Source: RUG11462 sp045539315
GTDB lineage: Bacteria; Bacillota; Clostridia; Oscillospirales; Acutalibacteraceae
Direction: 5' to 3'
Assembly (NCBI GenBank): GCA_045539315.1
Contig: JAZQFC010000017.1
Span: 14,656-78,655 of the forward strand
Length of the DNA stretch: 64,000 nucleotides
Shown here: in pieces, positions 9,594-18,198 of the stretch
Layout of the letters: the number at the start of each line of letters is the position of its first letter
How positions within the stretch are numbered: the stretch's first letter is position 1
Notes under the pieces: model-generated
Told to the model about the DNA's origin: nothing
Databases searched by the model: none
What the model saw: the letters and a program-made list of their open reading frames with translations, nothing else
Position numbers and translations under genes: made by a program

Positions 9594-10211
9594 TTAAATA
9601 TTTAATTCGTTCCAATTAATTTTTCTGTTTTTAAAGTAGTATTCTTTGTCTTTTTCGTCAATTTTACGAAGAACTTTGCAAGGATTACCGACCGCTACAA
9701 CGTTTTCAGGAATGTCTTTGGTAACTATACTTCCTGCGCCAATAACAGAATTATCTCCAATTGTAACGCCGGGTAGCACTACAACCCCTGCGCCAAGCCA
9801 ACAATTTTTACCTATATGTATTGGCATATTAAACTGAAGCCCTTTTTCTCTTAAAGAAGGTAAAATAGGATGAGTTCCTGTTGCGAGAGTAACATTTGGA
9901 GCAAACATAGTATTATCGCCAACATAAATGTGAGTATCATCAACACAGGTTAGATTAAAATTTGCATATACATTATTGCCAAAGTGAATATGTTTTCCGC
10001 CAAAGTTTGCATGAAAAGGTGGCTCTATATAACAACCATCTCCGATTTCTGCAAACATTTCTTTTAATAATTCTTCGCGTTTTTCTAGTTGAGTAGGTCT
10101 AGTTGAGTTGAAGTTATATAATTTATCGAGTCTTAATATTTGTTCATTGAAAACTTCTTCATCATATGGGTTATAAATCTCGCCTGAATGCATTTTTTCA
10201 AAAGTATTCAA
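9594..10211 (-). CDS. Sugar O-acetyltransferase (maltose/galactoside acetyltransferase family)
   Basis: Transfers acetyl from acetyl-CoA to a sugar hydroxyl. The protein shows an N-terminal Mac-type region (EKMHSGEIYNPYDEE) and then left-handed beta-helix hexapeptide repeats, with catalytic His in LATGTHP and the end pattern GAGSIVTKDIPENVVAVGNPCKV. I place the start at a TTG (10211), giving 205 residues, because GAGAGG lies eight bases upstream inside the end of the previous gene; a longer ATG form from 10229 lacks a ribosome site. It is the last gene of a five-gene leftward operon. The acceptor sugar cannot be told. Confidence 0.88.
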   Translation of the reverse strand: MNTFEKMHSGEIYNPYDEEVFNEQILRLDKLYNFNSTRPTQLEKREELLKEMFAEIGDGCYIEPPFHANFGGKHIHFGNNVYANFNLTCVDDTHIYVGDNTMFAPNVTLATGTHPILPSLREKGLQFNMPIHIGKNCWLGAGVVVLPGVTIGDNSVIGAGSIVTKDIPENVVAVGNPCKVLRKIDEKDKEYYFKNRKINWNELNI

Positions 10212-10212
10212 T

Positions 10213-11793
10213 TTACAAACACCTCTCAACTATTTTTTTACTAACTTTTATGCCATCAACTGCTGCAGATGTAATTCCGCCTGCATATCCTGCTCCTTCG
10301 CCACAAGGGAATAACCCATCTATTTTGCTACAATAGTTTTCATCTCTCAAAATCTTAACAGGAGAAGAACTTCTAGTTTCAGGTGCTATTAACAAAGCGT
10401 CATTTGTAGCAAAGCCTTTTAACTTTTTATTAATTAACAATATACCTTCTTTTAAAGAATTGTATATAAAATCAGGAAAAACAGCCTTTAAATCACACAA
10501 AACTATATTCGGACGATAAGTTGGCTCGACCGATTTTATTGTATTTTCGCCACCATAAAGTAAATTTTCGAGCGTTTGAGCAGGTGCTTTATACGATTTT
10601 GAAATATTAAATGCTTCTTTTTCAATTTTTCTTTGAAAATCAATACCTGCAAGTGGGTGAGAAGAGCCAAAATCTTCAGGTGTTACATTAACTAATATAG
10701 CGCTATTTGCGTTTTTGCCATCACGTTTGTAATTGCTCATGCCGTTAGTAGCTATCATATTCATTTCACTAGCAGCGGCTACAACATATCCACCTGGACA
10801 CATACAAAAAGAATAAACTGTTCTGCCATTAGGTAAGTGAACAAAGGTTTTATAATCTGCAACCGGGAGATTTTTATCATAATTTTCTCCGTATTGAATT
10901 TTGTTAATCAATTCCTGGCTATGTTCAATTCTAACTCCAACTGAAAATGCCTTTGATTCTAATTCAATTTTTTTATCATAAAGCATTTTAAAAGTGTCTC
11001 TGGCACTGTGCCCAATTGCTAAAACAAGACAATCGCATTCGATTTGTTTGATTTTATTATCTGATTCAACAATAGCATGAGTAACTCTATTATTTTCACT
11101 TTTGAAATCAATTAATTTAGTTGAAAACAGAAATTCTCCACCGTTATCAACAATATAATTTCTCATATTAACAATTACTTTACGTAGAATATCTGTGCCA
11201 ATATGAGGTTTATTATCATATAAAATTTCCTGTGGCGCACCAAATTCAACAAAGGTTTCAAGAACAAATTTAATTCTTTTATCAGAAATGCCTGTGTTTA
11301 GTTTTCCGTCAGAAAAAGTTCCTGCTCCGCCTTCGCCAAATTGCACATTTGATTCTGCGTTCAAAATACCTTCATTAAAAAACTTTTCAACAGTACAAAC
11401 TCGTTCTTCGATTTTTTCGCCACGTTCAATAATAATAGGCTTAATTCCGCTTTTAATTAGCGTATAAGCGCAGAATAGACCTGCAGGACCACTTCCAACG
11501 ATTACAGTTTTTATGTCATTATTCACATTTAAAAACGAATATTTTTCATCTTTATATAAAGAAATATCATTAGATTTAGAGTTTTTAATCAATTTATTTT
11601 CATTAAGATTAGTATTAAACTTTACTGAAACGTTATAAAATATATTATCTTTCTTTCTTGCGTCTAAAGACCTTTTAATTAAAGAAAAACTAATTACATT
11701 ATCAGATTTTATTCTAATCTTTTTACAAATAGCATTAATAATGTCTTTATCGCTATAATTAATTGGAAGTTTTAAGTTACTTACTTTAATCAT
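10213..11793 (-). CDS. FAD-dependent oxidoreductase, COG2509 type
   Basis: The 526-residue flavoprotein has an N-terminal domain of about 90 residues, then a Rossmann FAD loop (VIVGSGPAGLFCAY) and motifs such as QFGEGGAGTFSDGKLNT and a C-terminal FPCGEGAGYAGGI. These are typical of the widespread but uncharacterised COG2509 dehydrogenase-like family. The start is ATG at 11793, preceded by GGAGAGG and overlapping the upstream flavoprotein stop by 4 bases (ATGA). An 18-residue longer reading lacks a ribosome site. The substrate is unknown. Confidence 0.87.
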   Translation of the reverse strand: MIKVSNLKLPINYSDKDIINAICKKIRIKSDNVISFSLIKRSLDARKKDNIFYNVSVKFNTNLNENKLIKNSKSNDISLYKDEKYSFLNVNNDIKTVIVGSGPAGLFCAYTLIKSGIKPIIIERGEKIEERVCTVEKFFNEGILNAESNVQFGEGGAGTFSDGKLNTGISDKRIKFVLETFVEFGAPQEILYDNKPHIGTDILRKVIVNMRNYIVDNGGEFLFSTKLIDFKSENNRVTHAIVESDNKIKQIECDCLVLAIGHSARDTFKMLYDKKIELESKAFSVGVRIEHSQELINKIQYGENYDKNLPVADYKTFVHLPNGRTVYSFCMCPGGYVVAAASEMNMIATNGMSNYKRDGKNANSAILVNVTPEDFGSSHPLAGIDFQRKIEKEAFNISKSYKAPAQTLENLLYGGENTIKSVEPTYRPNIVLCDLKAVFPDFIYNSLKEGILLINKKLKGFATNDALLIAPETRSSSPVKILRDENYCSKIDGLFPCGEGAGYAGGITSAAVDGIKVSKKIVERCL

Positions 11794-13031
11794 AAAACCT
11801 CTCCTATAGCGCTCATAGCGGCAACATATCCGGAAGAAAACGCCCATTGTAAGTTAAAACCACCACAGTCGCCATCAATATCTAATACTTCACCACAGGC
11901 ATACAAACCTTTTTGAAGTTTAGATTCAAGTGTTTTATCATTAAAATCATTAGTAACAATACCACCGGCAGTAACTTGCGCGTTAGAAAAACCATTAACA
12001 CCTTTTACTTTAAGAATAAAAGACTTTGTTGCTTTGCTAATTTTTATTAAATCTTTTTCTGTTAATGAATAAGCGTCCGTATCAAGTTTATATCCACAGT
12101 ATTTAATGATAATTTGACCTAGTCTTTTGTTTAATAACAAAGAAAGTAAATTTTCAGCAGTAAGCGGATAGGTATAAGGGTTGTTTATAACAGATTTTAT
12201 TAAGTCTAAAACTTCGTTTTCACTTTTATCAGCCATAAAATCAAGTAAGATTTCGCAGTCTTTTTGGTAATTTGTTGCCGCAACTCGTGAAAGTTGAAAA
12301 ATCGGCGGACCGGATAAACCATAATCAGCGAATAAAACTTGCCCAAATTCTTCTCTAATTAATTTTGAATCAACATAAATTTTACAGTTTGCATCTACTT
12401 TGATACCTTTAAGTTGTTTAACAAATTGAGTATCGGTTTTGATTTGAGTTATAGCAGGGAAGAGTTTTGTTGTTTTATGACCAAAACTTTCAAGAAGCGA
12501 ATATCCGCTACCATCAGCACCTAAATGTGGACTTGATTTGCCACCGCAAGCGACAATTACTTTATCAAATGCTTCATTGTTAATGATAAATTTATTGTTT
12601 TTATAGTTAATGTTTTCAATTTTGGTATCAGTAACAATATTTACCCCAAGCATTTCACATTTTAATCTTAAAAAATCAAGAACAGTACCTGCTTGTTCAG
12701 AGACAGGAAAGTACTTATCGTTTTCTTTTCTGAAAACAAAACCATTCTTTTTAAAATAAACAATTAAATCATTAACATTAAATGAAGATAGGGCATATAC
12801 AGAAAATTTATTATTTTCACCGTGAAAATGCACAGGAAGACCATCTTTTGAAAGTTCACAAGCAAATTCGTTTGTAATATTACATCTACCATTGCCGGTA
12901 GCAAGAATTTTCTTGCCAACTCTATTCATTTTTTCAAATATTGTCACCGAAACATCTTTACCATTTTCAAGCGCAGTTATTGCCGAGAAAAGTCCTGATG
13001 CACCGCCACCAATTATAGCAATTTTAGTCAT
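11790..13031 (-). CDS. HI0933-like flavoprotein (BaiN/aminoacetone-oxidase family)
   Basis: The 413-residue FAD protein has the N-terminal AIIGGGASGLFSAI loop, the family signature KKILATGNGRCNITN, the mid-chain VIVACGGKSSPHLGADGSGY, and a C-terminal GLYACGEVLDIDGDCGGFNLQWA. The family is common in Firmicutes; some members are reported in bile-acid reduction, but nothing here supports that substrate. It is coupled by overlaps to the membrane protein before it (8 bases) and the COG2509 flavoprotein after it (4 bases). Confidence 0.88.
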   Translation of the reverse strand: MTKIAIIGGGASGLFSAITALENGKDVSVTIFEKMNRVGKKILATGNGRCNITNEFACELSKDGLPVHFHGENNKFSVYALSSFNVNDLIVYFKKNGFVFRKENDKYFPVSEQAGTVLDFLRLKCEMLGVNIVTDTKIENINYKNNKFIINNEAFDKVIVACGGKSSPHLGADGSGYSLLESFGHKTTKLFPAITQIKTDTQFVKQLKGIKVDANCKIYVDSKLIREEFGQVLFADYGLSGPPIFQLSRVAATNYQKDCEILLDFMADKSENEVLDLIKSVINNPYTYPLTAENLLSLLLNKRLGQIIIKYCGYKLDTDAYSLTEKDLIKISKATKSFILKVKGVNGFSNAQVTAGGIVTNDFNDKTLESKLQKGLYACGEVLDIDGDCGGFNLQWAFSSGYVAAMSAIGEVL

Positions 13032-13704
13032 TTTTTTCTTCCTTTTTTAAGTATATGTATGCTGCTAATAACGGAATTAAAGCAATTATTATAACAACTA
13101 ATCCAATTAACAATAATAATAAATCAAATGCAAAAGAGATTTTTAATACCAATGAAATTAAAGAAATAAGCAAAATAACAGAAACAATTATATTAGTTGT
13201 TAAATAAATTCTCTTTGAAATCTTTTCGTTTAAATTTTCACATGTATTAACGATGAAATACTCACCAAAAATCAAGTTTATTATTGTTAAAAGCATAAAA
13301 CTCAAGTCGGCATATTTCGAGAACAACATACTAATAAATAACACTATTGATATAGCAAAAAATCCAACTTCAAGTATTCTTACTAATTTAATTTTATTTT
13401 TTAAAATATAATTGAAAGTAACGATTATCGTTGATATTAAAATCAATAAAATATTTATAATTGTGTGAGTATATGTTGATGAAAAATGTATGGAAAAAGT
13501 ATTTTTTAGGTAATCAAACAAACTGTAGTACAAAACTATATAAACAATAATTAATACGTGAGATAGTATAGAATTAATTTTAAATAATTTTTCACATCTT
13601 TTATGTGTTAAATTTATTACTAATGAAACAACCGATGATGTTAAAGTAATTAACAACAGAGAGTTTATTATATAATCAAAAACTACAAAAGTATTATTGT
13701 CCAT
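13024..13704 (-). CDS. Multi-pass membrane protein, unknown function
   Basis: The 226-residue, very hydrophobic protein has about seven predicted membrane segments (near residues 10-30, 43-62, 80-101, 110-130, 132-150, 166-187, 192-217) and a charged C-terminus, LKKEEKND. I recognise no family. It lies one base after the CapA-like gene and overlaps the next flavoprotein, so it is translated as part of that operon. It may be a membrane partner of either. Confidence 0.7.
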   Translation of the reverse strand: MDNNTFVVFDYIINSLLLITLTSSVVSLVINLTHKRCEKLFKINSILSHVLIIVYIVLYYSLFDYLKNTFSIHFSSTYTHTIINILLILISTIIVTFNYILKNKIKLVRILEVGFFAISIVLFISMLFSKYADLSFMLLTIINLIFGEYFIVNTCENLNEKISKRIYLTTNIIVSVILLISLISLVLKISFAFDLLLLLIGLVVIIIALIPLLAAYIYLKKEEKND

Positions 13705-13705
13705 T

Positions 13706-14995
13706 TTATTTACCCTTTCTTAAATCGATTTGTTTGTATTCGGTTTTAATTTTATTTAAGCCATTATCAAACAAACCTTTGCTTCTATTAAGCGAATTTA
13801 TCATTTCTTGTGTTCTGCCAAATGATGAAAAATTAGTTTTAAAGTTTCCGTCATTATCAAGCGGCAAAATATAATAATTTGAACCAAAAAGGTTACACCA
13901 AGTTGCTGTATAAGAAACATTTGATAAAACAACAGAACCATCTTTACGTTTAGTAAATTCGATACTATAAATTACTCCGTCTTCGCAGTAAGGAGCATCA
14001 TAAGAAAAGTTTGTAATAGTTTCTTTTCGCTGATTAGACAACTGATTACCTGTAGAATAAATAATAGGTGTTTGTTTACCTGAAACAGTCGAACTAATCA
14101 TATCAATTGGCTCTAAACAATGAGTGTGTCCGCCAATTATAGCGTCAACACCCAAATCACAAAGTTTTTGTGCCATTTTCTTTTGATATTCATTTGCTTC
14201 AATTAAATATTCAGTACCCCAATGCATATATGTAATAATTACTTCTGCGCCATCTTTGTACATTGAATCAATTTTACTTGAAATGTCACTATAAAATGAT
14301 TCTAAATTATTATAATCAAACGAATTAATAAGTGGTGAAGTTTCTGCATCCATTGGAATACCATTAATATACTTTGTATCCGTTAATTTTTGAGTTTCAT
14401 AGGTATAATTAATCATACCAACTTTGATTCCGTTAATATTTTTAACAAGATATGGCTTGTCTTCTTTGTTTCTAATGCCAATAAAATCAATGTTTTTACT
14501 CTTTAAAGTTGAAATTGTTTTATAAAAACCATCTTTGCCTTGGTCATATGAATGATTACTTGCAGTAAGAAGCATATCAACACCATTGTTTTTAAGAGCA
14601 TCCACAATTTCATCAGGAGCATTAAATAATGGGTATCCAGAATAGCCACGTTCTTTTCCTGCAACAGGTTGTTCTAAATTTGCAACCATATAATCAAATT
14701 CTGAATAGATATCTTTTACATATTTAAAAATATCATTAAAATCATATGTATCGGTAGCAGAATCATAAACCGATTTATAAATAGGGGAGTGAATTAAAAT
14801 ATCTCCTACATTACCGATTTTGATTGTAGTTTCTTTAACAGTTGTTGATTCTTGTGTTTGTTGTTGAGTGTTAACTACGTTACCACTACCAACAGGTATA
14901 ACTTTATCATTATTTAAAGCAATTCCAAAAATTGCGATAGCTGCAATAAGTATAAATGACACAATTATTGTTAAATTTTTAATTCTTTTATTCAT
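13706..14995 (-). CDS. CapA-family metallophosphoesterase-like protein, membrane anchored
   Basis: The 429-residue protein has one N-terminal membrane anchor (residues 8-27), a Thr/Gln-rich linker and a CapA (PGA_cap) domain. The domain shows GNVGDILIHSPI, VANLEQPV, LTASNHSYDQGKDG and IGGHTHCLEP, the metal-ligand motifs of this calcineurin-like fold. CapA proteins take part in poly-gamma-glutamate capsule export; many clostridial homologs are orphan copies and the real role is open. It is the first gene of the leftward operon, with AGGAG seven bases before the ATG. Confidence 0.87.
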   Translation of the reverse strand: MNKRIKNLTIIVSFILIAAIAIFGIALNNDKVIPVGSGNVVNTQQQTQESTTVKETTIKIGNVGDILIHSPIYKSVYDSATDTYDFNDIFKYVKDIYSEFDYMVANLEQPVAGKERGYSGYPLFNAPDEIVDALKNNGVDMLLTASNHSYDQGKDGFYKTISTLKSKNIDFIGIRNKEDKPYLVKNINGIKVGMINYTYETQKLTDTKYINGIPMDAETSPLINSFDYNNLESFYSDISSKIDSMYKDGAEVIITYMHWGTEYLIEANEYQKKMAQKLCDLGVDAIIGGHTHCLEPIDMISSTVSGKQTPIIYSTGNQLSNQRKETITNFSYDAPYCEDGVIYSIEFTKRKDGSVVLSNVSYTATWCNLFGSNYYILPLDNDGNFKTNFSSFGRTQEMINSLNRSKGLFDNGLNKIKTEYKQIDLRKGK

Positions 14996-15016
14996 ATTTA
15001 TTCTCCTTTTTTATTG

Positions 15017-15045
15017 ATTTTAACATATTTAAAATAAAACTTCAA
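15017..15045 (-). promoter_or_regulatory. Probable promoter of the capA-flavoprotein operon
   Basis: On the minus strand, TTGAAG (15040-15045), 17 bases, TAAAAT (15017-15022), located 22 bases before the capA-like start codon. Confidence 0.55.
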
Positions 15046-15073
15046 TCATATTTAAAAAATATCTAAAATTTTC

Positions 15074-15102
15074 TTGACAACAGTGTTTTAGAGTGCTATA
15101 AT
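15074..15102 (+). promoter_or_regulatory. Consensus promoter of the aro operon
   Basis: TTGACA at 15074-15079, a 17-base spacer, and TATAAT at 15097-15102 with an extended TG element (TGC before it). This is a perfect housekeeping consensus. Transcription should start near 15109, leaving a leader of about 205 bases before aroF. Confidence 0.92.
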
Positions 15103-15133
15103 ACAGTAAATTAATTGTGAAAGGGTAAGTAAA

Positions 15134-15232
15134 ATGAAATCAACAATTGCTTACACAACTTCATACTTTTACTTTTTTAACTATTACTTTTTTAACAAAA
15201 GTAGTAGCGATTTGTGTTGCAAAGAAGTTTAA
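15134..15232 (+). CDS. Tyr/Phe-rich leader peptide of the aro operon
   Basis: This is a 32-codon reading frame with AAAGGG eight bases before its ATG, lying between the aro promoter and the attenuator hairpin. Residues 7-21 read YTTSYFYFFNYYFFN: five Tyr and five Phe within 14 residues (7-20). Ribosomes would stall there when charged tRNA-Tyr or tRNA-Phe is scarce. The stop TAA at 15230-15232 lies 33 bases before the terminator stem. The peptide itself is not expected to have a function beyond sensing. The call rests on composition and position, which fit classical leader peptides closely. Confidence 0.85.
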   Translation: MKSTIAYTTSYFYFFNYYFFNKSSSDLCCKEV

Positions 15233-15299
15233 TGAAGTTTTACAATTACTTAATTAAAATTTTTTAGCCTACACAGTCGCTCCTGTGTAGGCTATTTTT
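15181..15299 (+). promoter_or_regulatory. Translation-coupled transcription attenuator (Tyr/Phe responsive)
   Basis: Three competing RNA structures are visible. A pause-type hairpin pairs 15181-15191 with 15197-15207 (11 pairs, one G-U), its 5' arm being the codons Tyr17-Tyr18-Phe19-Phe20. An antiterminator can pair 15206-15217 with 15271-15281 (11 pairs, one wobble, one bulge). A terminator pairs 15266-15276 with 15283-15293 (11 perfect pairs). The last two share bases 15271-15276 and exclude each other. A ribosome stalled on Tyr/Phe codons would favour the antiterminator; one that reaches the stop codon would hinder it. Confidence 0.82.
15266..15299 (+). terminator. Attenuator terminator hairpin before aroF
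   Basis: The perfect 11-base stem AGCCTACACAG / CTGTGTAGGCT with loop TCGCTC is followed by ATTTTTG. It lies 17 bases before the aroF start. Confidence 0.92.
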
Positions 15300-15315
15300 G
15301 TAGAGGAGATTATTT

Positions 15316-16317
15316 ATGATTGCAGTATTAAAACATGGTACAACTGATGAACAAATGAACCATCTTATAGGTTGGTTAAAAAATCAAAATATTGACGTTC
15401 ATATTTCTCGAGGCGATGAATATATAGTTTTAGGTCTCATCGGCGACACAGGTAGAGTAGATATGGATTTAGTTCAAAGCCTTGAAATAGTTGATTCAGT
15501 TAAAAGAGTTTCTGAACCTTTTAAACAATGTAATAGAAAATTTCATCCTGATAACACCGTTGTAGATGTTAAAGGTGTAAAAATAGGTGATGGAAATTTT
15601 GCGCTAATCGCTGGTCCTTGCTCTGTTGAATCAAAAGAACAAATTGTAGATATAGCAAAGCAAGTTAAGGAATCAGGCGCAGGTATTCTTCGCGGTGGCG
15701 CATTCAAACCAAGAACATCTCCTTATGATTTCCAAGGTCTTCGTGGTGAAGGCATTGAACTGTTAATTGAAGCAAGAAAAGAAACAGGTCTGCCAATAGT
15801 TACAGAAATTATGAATGTTAATCACATCGATTTATTTGAAGATGTCGATTTTATTCAAGTTGGCGCTAGAAATATGCAAAACTTTGACCTTTTAAAAGAA
15901 CTTGGTAAAACTAACAAACCTATTCTTTTAAAAAGAGGTCTTGCTAATACAATTAAAGAGTTTTTAATGAGTGCTGAATATATTATGTCAGAAGGAAATG
16001 AAAACATCGTTCTTTGTGAACGTGGTATTAGAACATACGAAACTACAACAAGAAACACATTAGATTTATCTGCAGTTCCTATGTTAAAATCATTGTCACA
16101 CTTGCCAGTTGTAGTTGATCCGTCTCATGCAACAGGTATTAATTGGATGGTTGAACCTATGGCTCTCGCTGCCGCTGCTTGTGGCGCTGATGGTATTATG
16201 ATAGAAGTTCATAATGACCCTGTACACGCACTTTGTGATGGCGCTCAATCATTAACTCCAAAACAATTTGATAGCGTTGCTAAAAAAGTAATGAAAATCA
16301 GAGAGGCGATTAAATAA
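15316..16317 (+). CDS. aroF: 3-deoxy-7-phosphoheptulonate (DAHP) synthase, AroA-beta type with N-terminal regulatory domain
   Basis: Condenses PEP and erythrose-4-phosphate, the committed step of the shikimate pathway. The 333 residues hold an N-terminal ferredoxin-like domain (1-70), known in this subfamily as an allosteric module, and a TIM-barrel with FALIAGPCSVES, GGAFKPRTSPY and VVDPSHATG. The ribosome site AGAGGAG precedes the ATG. It is the first enzyme gene of the eight-gene aro operon and lies directly behind the attenuator. The stop and the next start share one base (TAATG). Confidence 0.96.
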   Translation: MIAVLKHGTTDEQMNHLIGWLKNQNIDVHISRGDEYIVLGLIGDTGRVDMDLVQSLEIVDSVKRVSEPFKQCNRKFHPDNTVVDVKGVKIGDGNFALIAGPCSVESKEQIVDIAKQVKESGAGILRGGAFKPRTSPYDFQGLRGEGIELLIEARKETGLPIVTEIMNVNHIDLFEDVDFIQVGARNMQNFDLLKELGKTNKPILLKRGLANTIKEFLMSAEYIMSEGNENIVLCERGIRTYETTTRNTLDLSAVPMLKSLSHLPVVVDPSHATGINWMVEPMALAAAACGADGIMIEVHNDPVHALCDGAQSLTPKQFDSVAKKVMKIREAIK

Positions 16318-17159
16318 TGAATGTTGGCATAGTTGGTCTTGGTCTTATTGGTGGTTCAATGGCAAAAGCATATAAAAGAGTAGGTCATACTATTTTGGCT
16401 TTTGATATTGATGAAACAATGCTCGATTTTGCTTGTTTAGAAGGAAATGTTGACAAAAAGTTAAATGACAAAACTATTAGTGAATGTGATCTAATAATCA
16501 TCGCGCTTTATCCAGATGCTTGTATTGATTTTCTTAATAATAATGCTCATTTAATTAAACCTGAATCAACAGTTATAGACTGTTGTGGTACAAAACAGAA
16601 AATTTGTGAATGTGGTTTTGAACTTGCGGCTAAATATGGTTTTACATTTTTCGGCGGACATCCAATGGCAGGAACACATAATTCAGGATATAAATTTTCA
16701 AGCGCCGATTTGTTTGTTGACGCACCAATGGTTATTGTTCCTGAAAGATATGATGATATTAAGATGTTTGACAAAGCAAAACAGTTATTAAGTCCATGTA
16801 GATTTGGCTCTTTTGCTGTAACTACTGCTAAAGAGCACGACAAAACTATTGCTTTTACATCTCAAATGCCACATATTATTTCTAATGGATTTATTAAAAG
16901 TCCTAATGCAAAAGTTCACAAGGGCTTTTCTGCAGGAAGTTATAAAGATTTAACAAGAGTTGCTTGGCTTAATCCTAAAATGTGGACAGAGTTATTTTTT
17001 GAAAATAAAAACTTTGTTTTAGATGAGTTGGATATTTTAATAAATAATCTTAATGATTATAAATCTGCTCTAGAAAACAATGATAAAGATAAAATGATTA
17101 GCCTTCTTGATGAAGGAAGAAAAATCAAAGAAGAGGTTGACGGTAATGACCGAAATTAA
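16317..17159 (+). CDS. tyrA: Prephenate dehydrogenase
   Basis: Oxidises prephenate to 4-hydroxyphenylpyruvate with NAD, the tyrosine branch. The 280 residues begin with the Rossmann loop VGIVGLGLIGGSMAKAY, followed by GGHPMAGTHNSGY and the helical C-terminal domain with AFTSQMPHIIS. There is no ACT domain or fused chorismate mutase; the mutase is instead fused to pheA in this operon. It overlaps aroB by 14 bases. Confidence 0.95.
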   Translation: MNVGIVGLGLIGGSMAKAYKRVGHTILAFDIDETMLDFACLEGNVDKKLNDKTISECDLIIIALYPDACIDFLNNNAHLIKPESTVIDCCGTKQKICECGFELAAKYGFTFFGGHPMAGTHNSGYKFSSADLFVDAPMVIVPERYDDIKMFDKAKQLLSPCRFGSFAVTTAKEHDKTIAFTSQMPHIISNGFIKSPNAKVHKGFSAGSYKDLTRVAWLNPKMWTELFFENKNFVLDELDILINNLNDYKSALENNDKDKMISLLDEGRKIKEEVDGNDRN

Positions 17160-18198
17160 AGTTAATGCTTCAACTAGTTATAATGTTATAATCGGTAGTG
17201 ATTTATTAGGCAAAACAGGGGAGTATATCAAACAAATCGCAAACCCTAAAAAAGTTGTAATTATCACTGACGATATAGTTGATTCATATTACTCTACGAC
17301 TGTTATAAATTCACTTAAAAACAGTGGTTTTGATGTTTATAAGTATGTTGTTGATAACGGAGAAAAATCTAAAAATGGCGAGAATTTTTTAAAGATTTGT
17401 TCTTATCTTGCAAATAACCATATTACAAAATCAGATTTAATCATCGCCCTTGGCGGTGGTGTGATAGGTGATTTAACCGGTTTCGTTTCTGCTTGTTTTC
17501 TTCGTGGAATAAAATTTATTCAAATTCCTACAACGCTTTTAGCAGCAGTTGACTCATCGGTTGGCGGAAAAACTGCTATTGATATAGATGCAGGCAAAAA
17601 TTTAGTAGGCGCATTTTATCAACCAAGATTAGTTTTGTGTGATTATTCTACGCTTTCTACTTTAAAACCAGAAATATTTACAGATGGTTGCGCAGAAGTT
17701 ATTAAATACGCTGTAATCGGCAACAAAACTTTATTTGAACATCTTTTGGACAATGGCAAAGATTTTGACCTTGAATATGTGATTTCTGAATGTGTAAGAA
17801 TGAAACGCGACATTGTTGAAAACGATGAATTTGATACAGGAGAACGACAAAAATTAAATCTCGGACATACAATCGGTCATTCTGTTGAATTGTGTAGCAA
17901 TTTTAAAATTTCGCATGGTAGTGCAGTTGCAATTGGTTTAAATATTGTTGCAAAAGCATCTTATAATAAAGGCATATGCGATTTAAGTTGCTATGAAAAC
18001 ATTACTAAAATTCTTAAAATGTTTGATTTACCGATTTCTACAGAGTTTTCTGTTGAACAATTACATAAGCCTGCTTTAACTGATAAAAAAAGAAGTGGGG
18101 ATAGTTTAAATCTTGTTGTACCTTATGATATTGGAGATACAAGGCTCGAAAAGATAAGTATAAGCGAATTAAAAGAATATATTGAGGCCGGAATATGA
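17146..18198 (+). CDS. aroB: 3-dehydroquinate synthase
   Basis: Cyclises DAHP to 3-dehydroquinate using NAD and a metal. It has 350 residues. GGGVIGDLTGFVSACFLRGI, PTTLLAAVDSSVGGKTAID and the zinc-ligand stretch LGHTIGHSVE are visible. The start is ATG at 17146, chosen because AGAGG precedes it; a 13-residue longer frame inside tyrA has no such site. It overlaps aroA by 4 bases (ATGA). Confidence 0.95.
   Translation: MTEIKVNASTSYNVIIGSDLLGKTGEYIKQIANPKKVVIITDDIVDSYYSTTVINSLKNSGFDVYKYVVDNGEKSKNGENFLKICSYLANNHITKSDLIIALGGGVIGDLTGFVSACFLRGIKFIQIPTTLLAAVDSSVGGKTAIDIDAGKNLVGAFYQPRLVLCDYSTLSTLKPEIFTDGCAEVIKYAVIGNKTLFEHLLDNGKDFDLEYVISECVRMKRDIVENDEFDTGERQKLNLGHTIGHSVELCSNFKISHGSAVAIGLNIVAKASYNKGICDLSCYENITKILKMFDLPISTEFSVEQLHKPALTDKKRSGDSLNLVVPYDIGDTRLEKISISELKEYIEAGI

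Noticed and set aside
11790..13031. Bile-acid dehydroxylation gene baiN
   Set aside because: The family is broad, and no other bai gene or steroid-related context occurs in the window.
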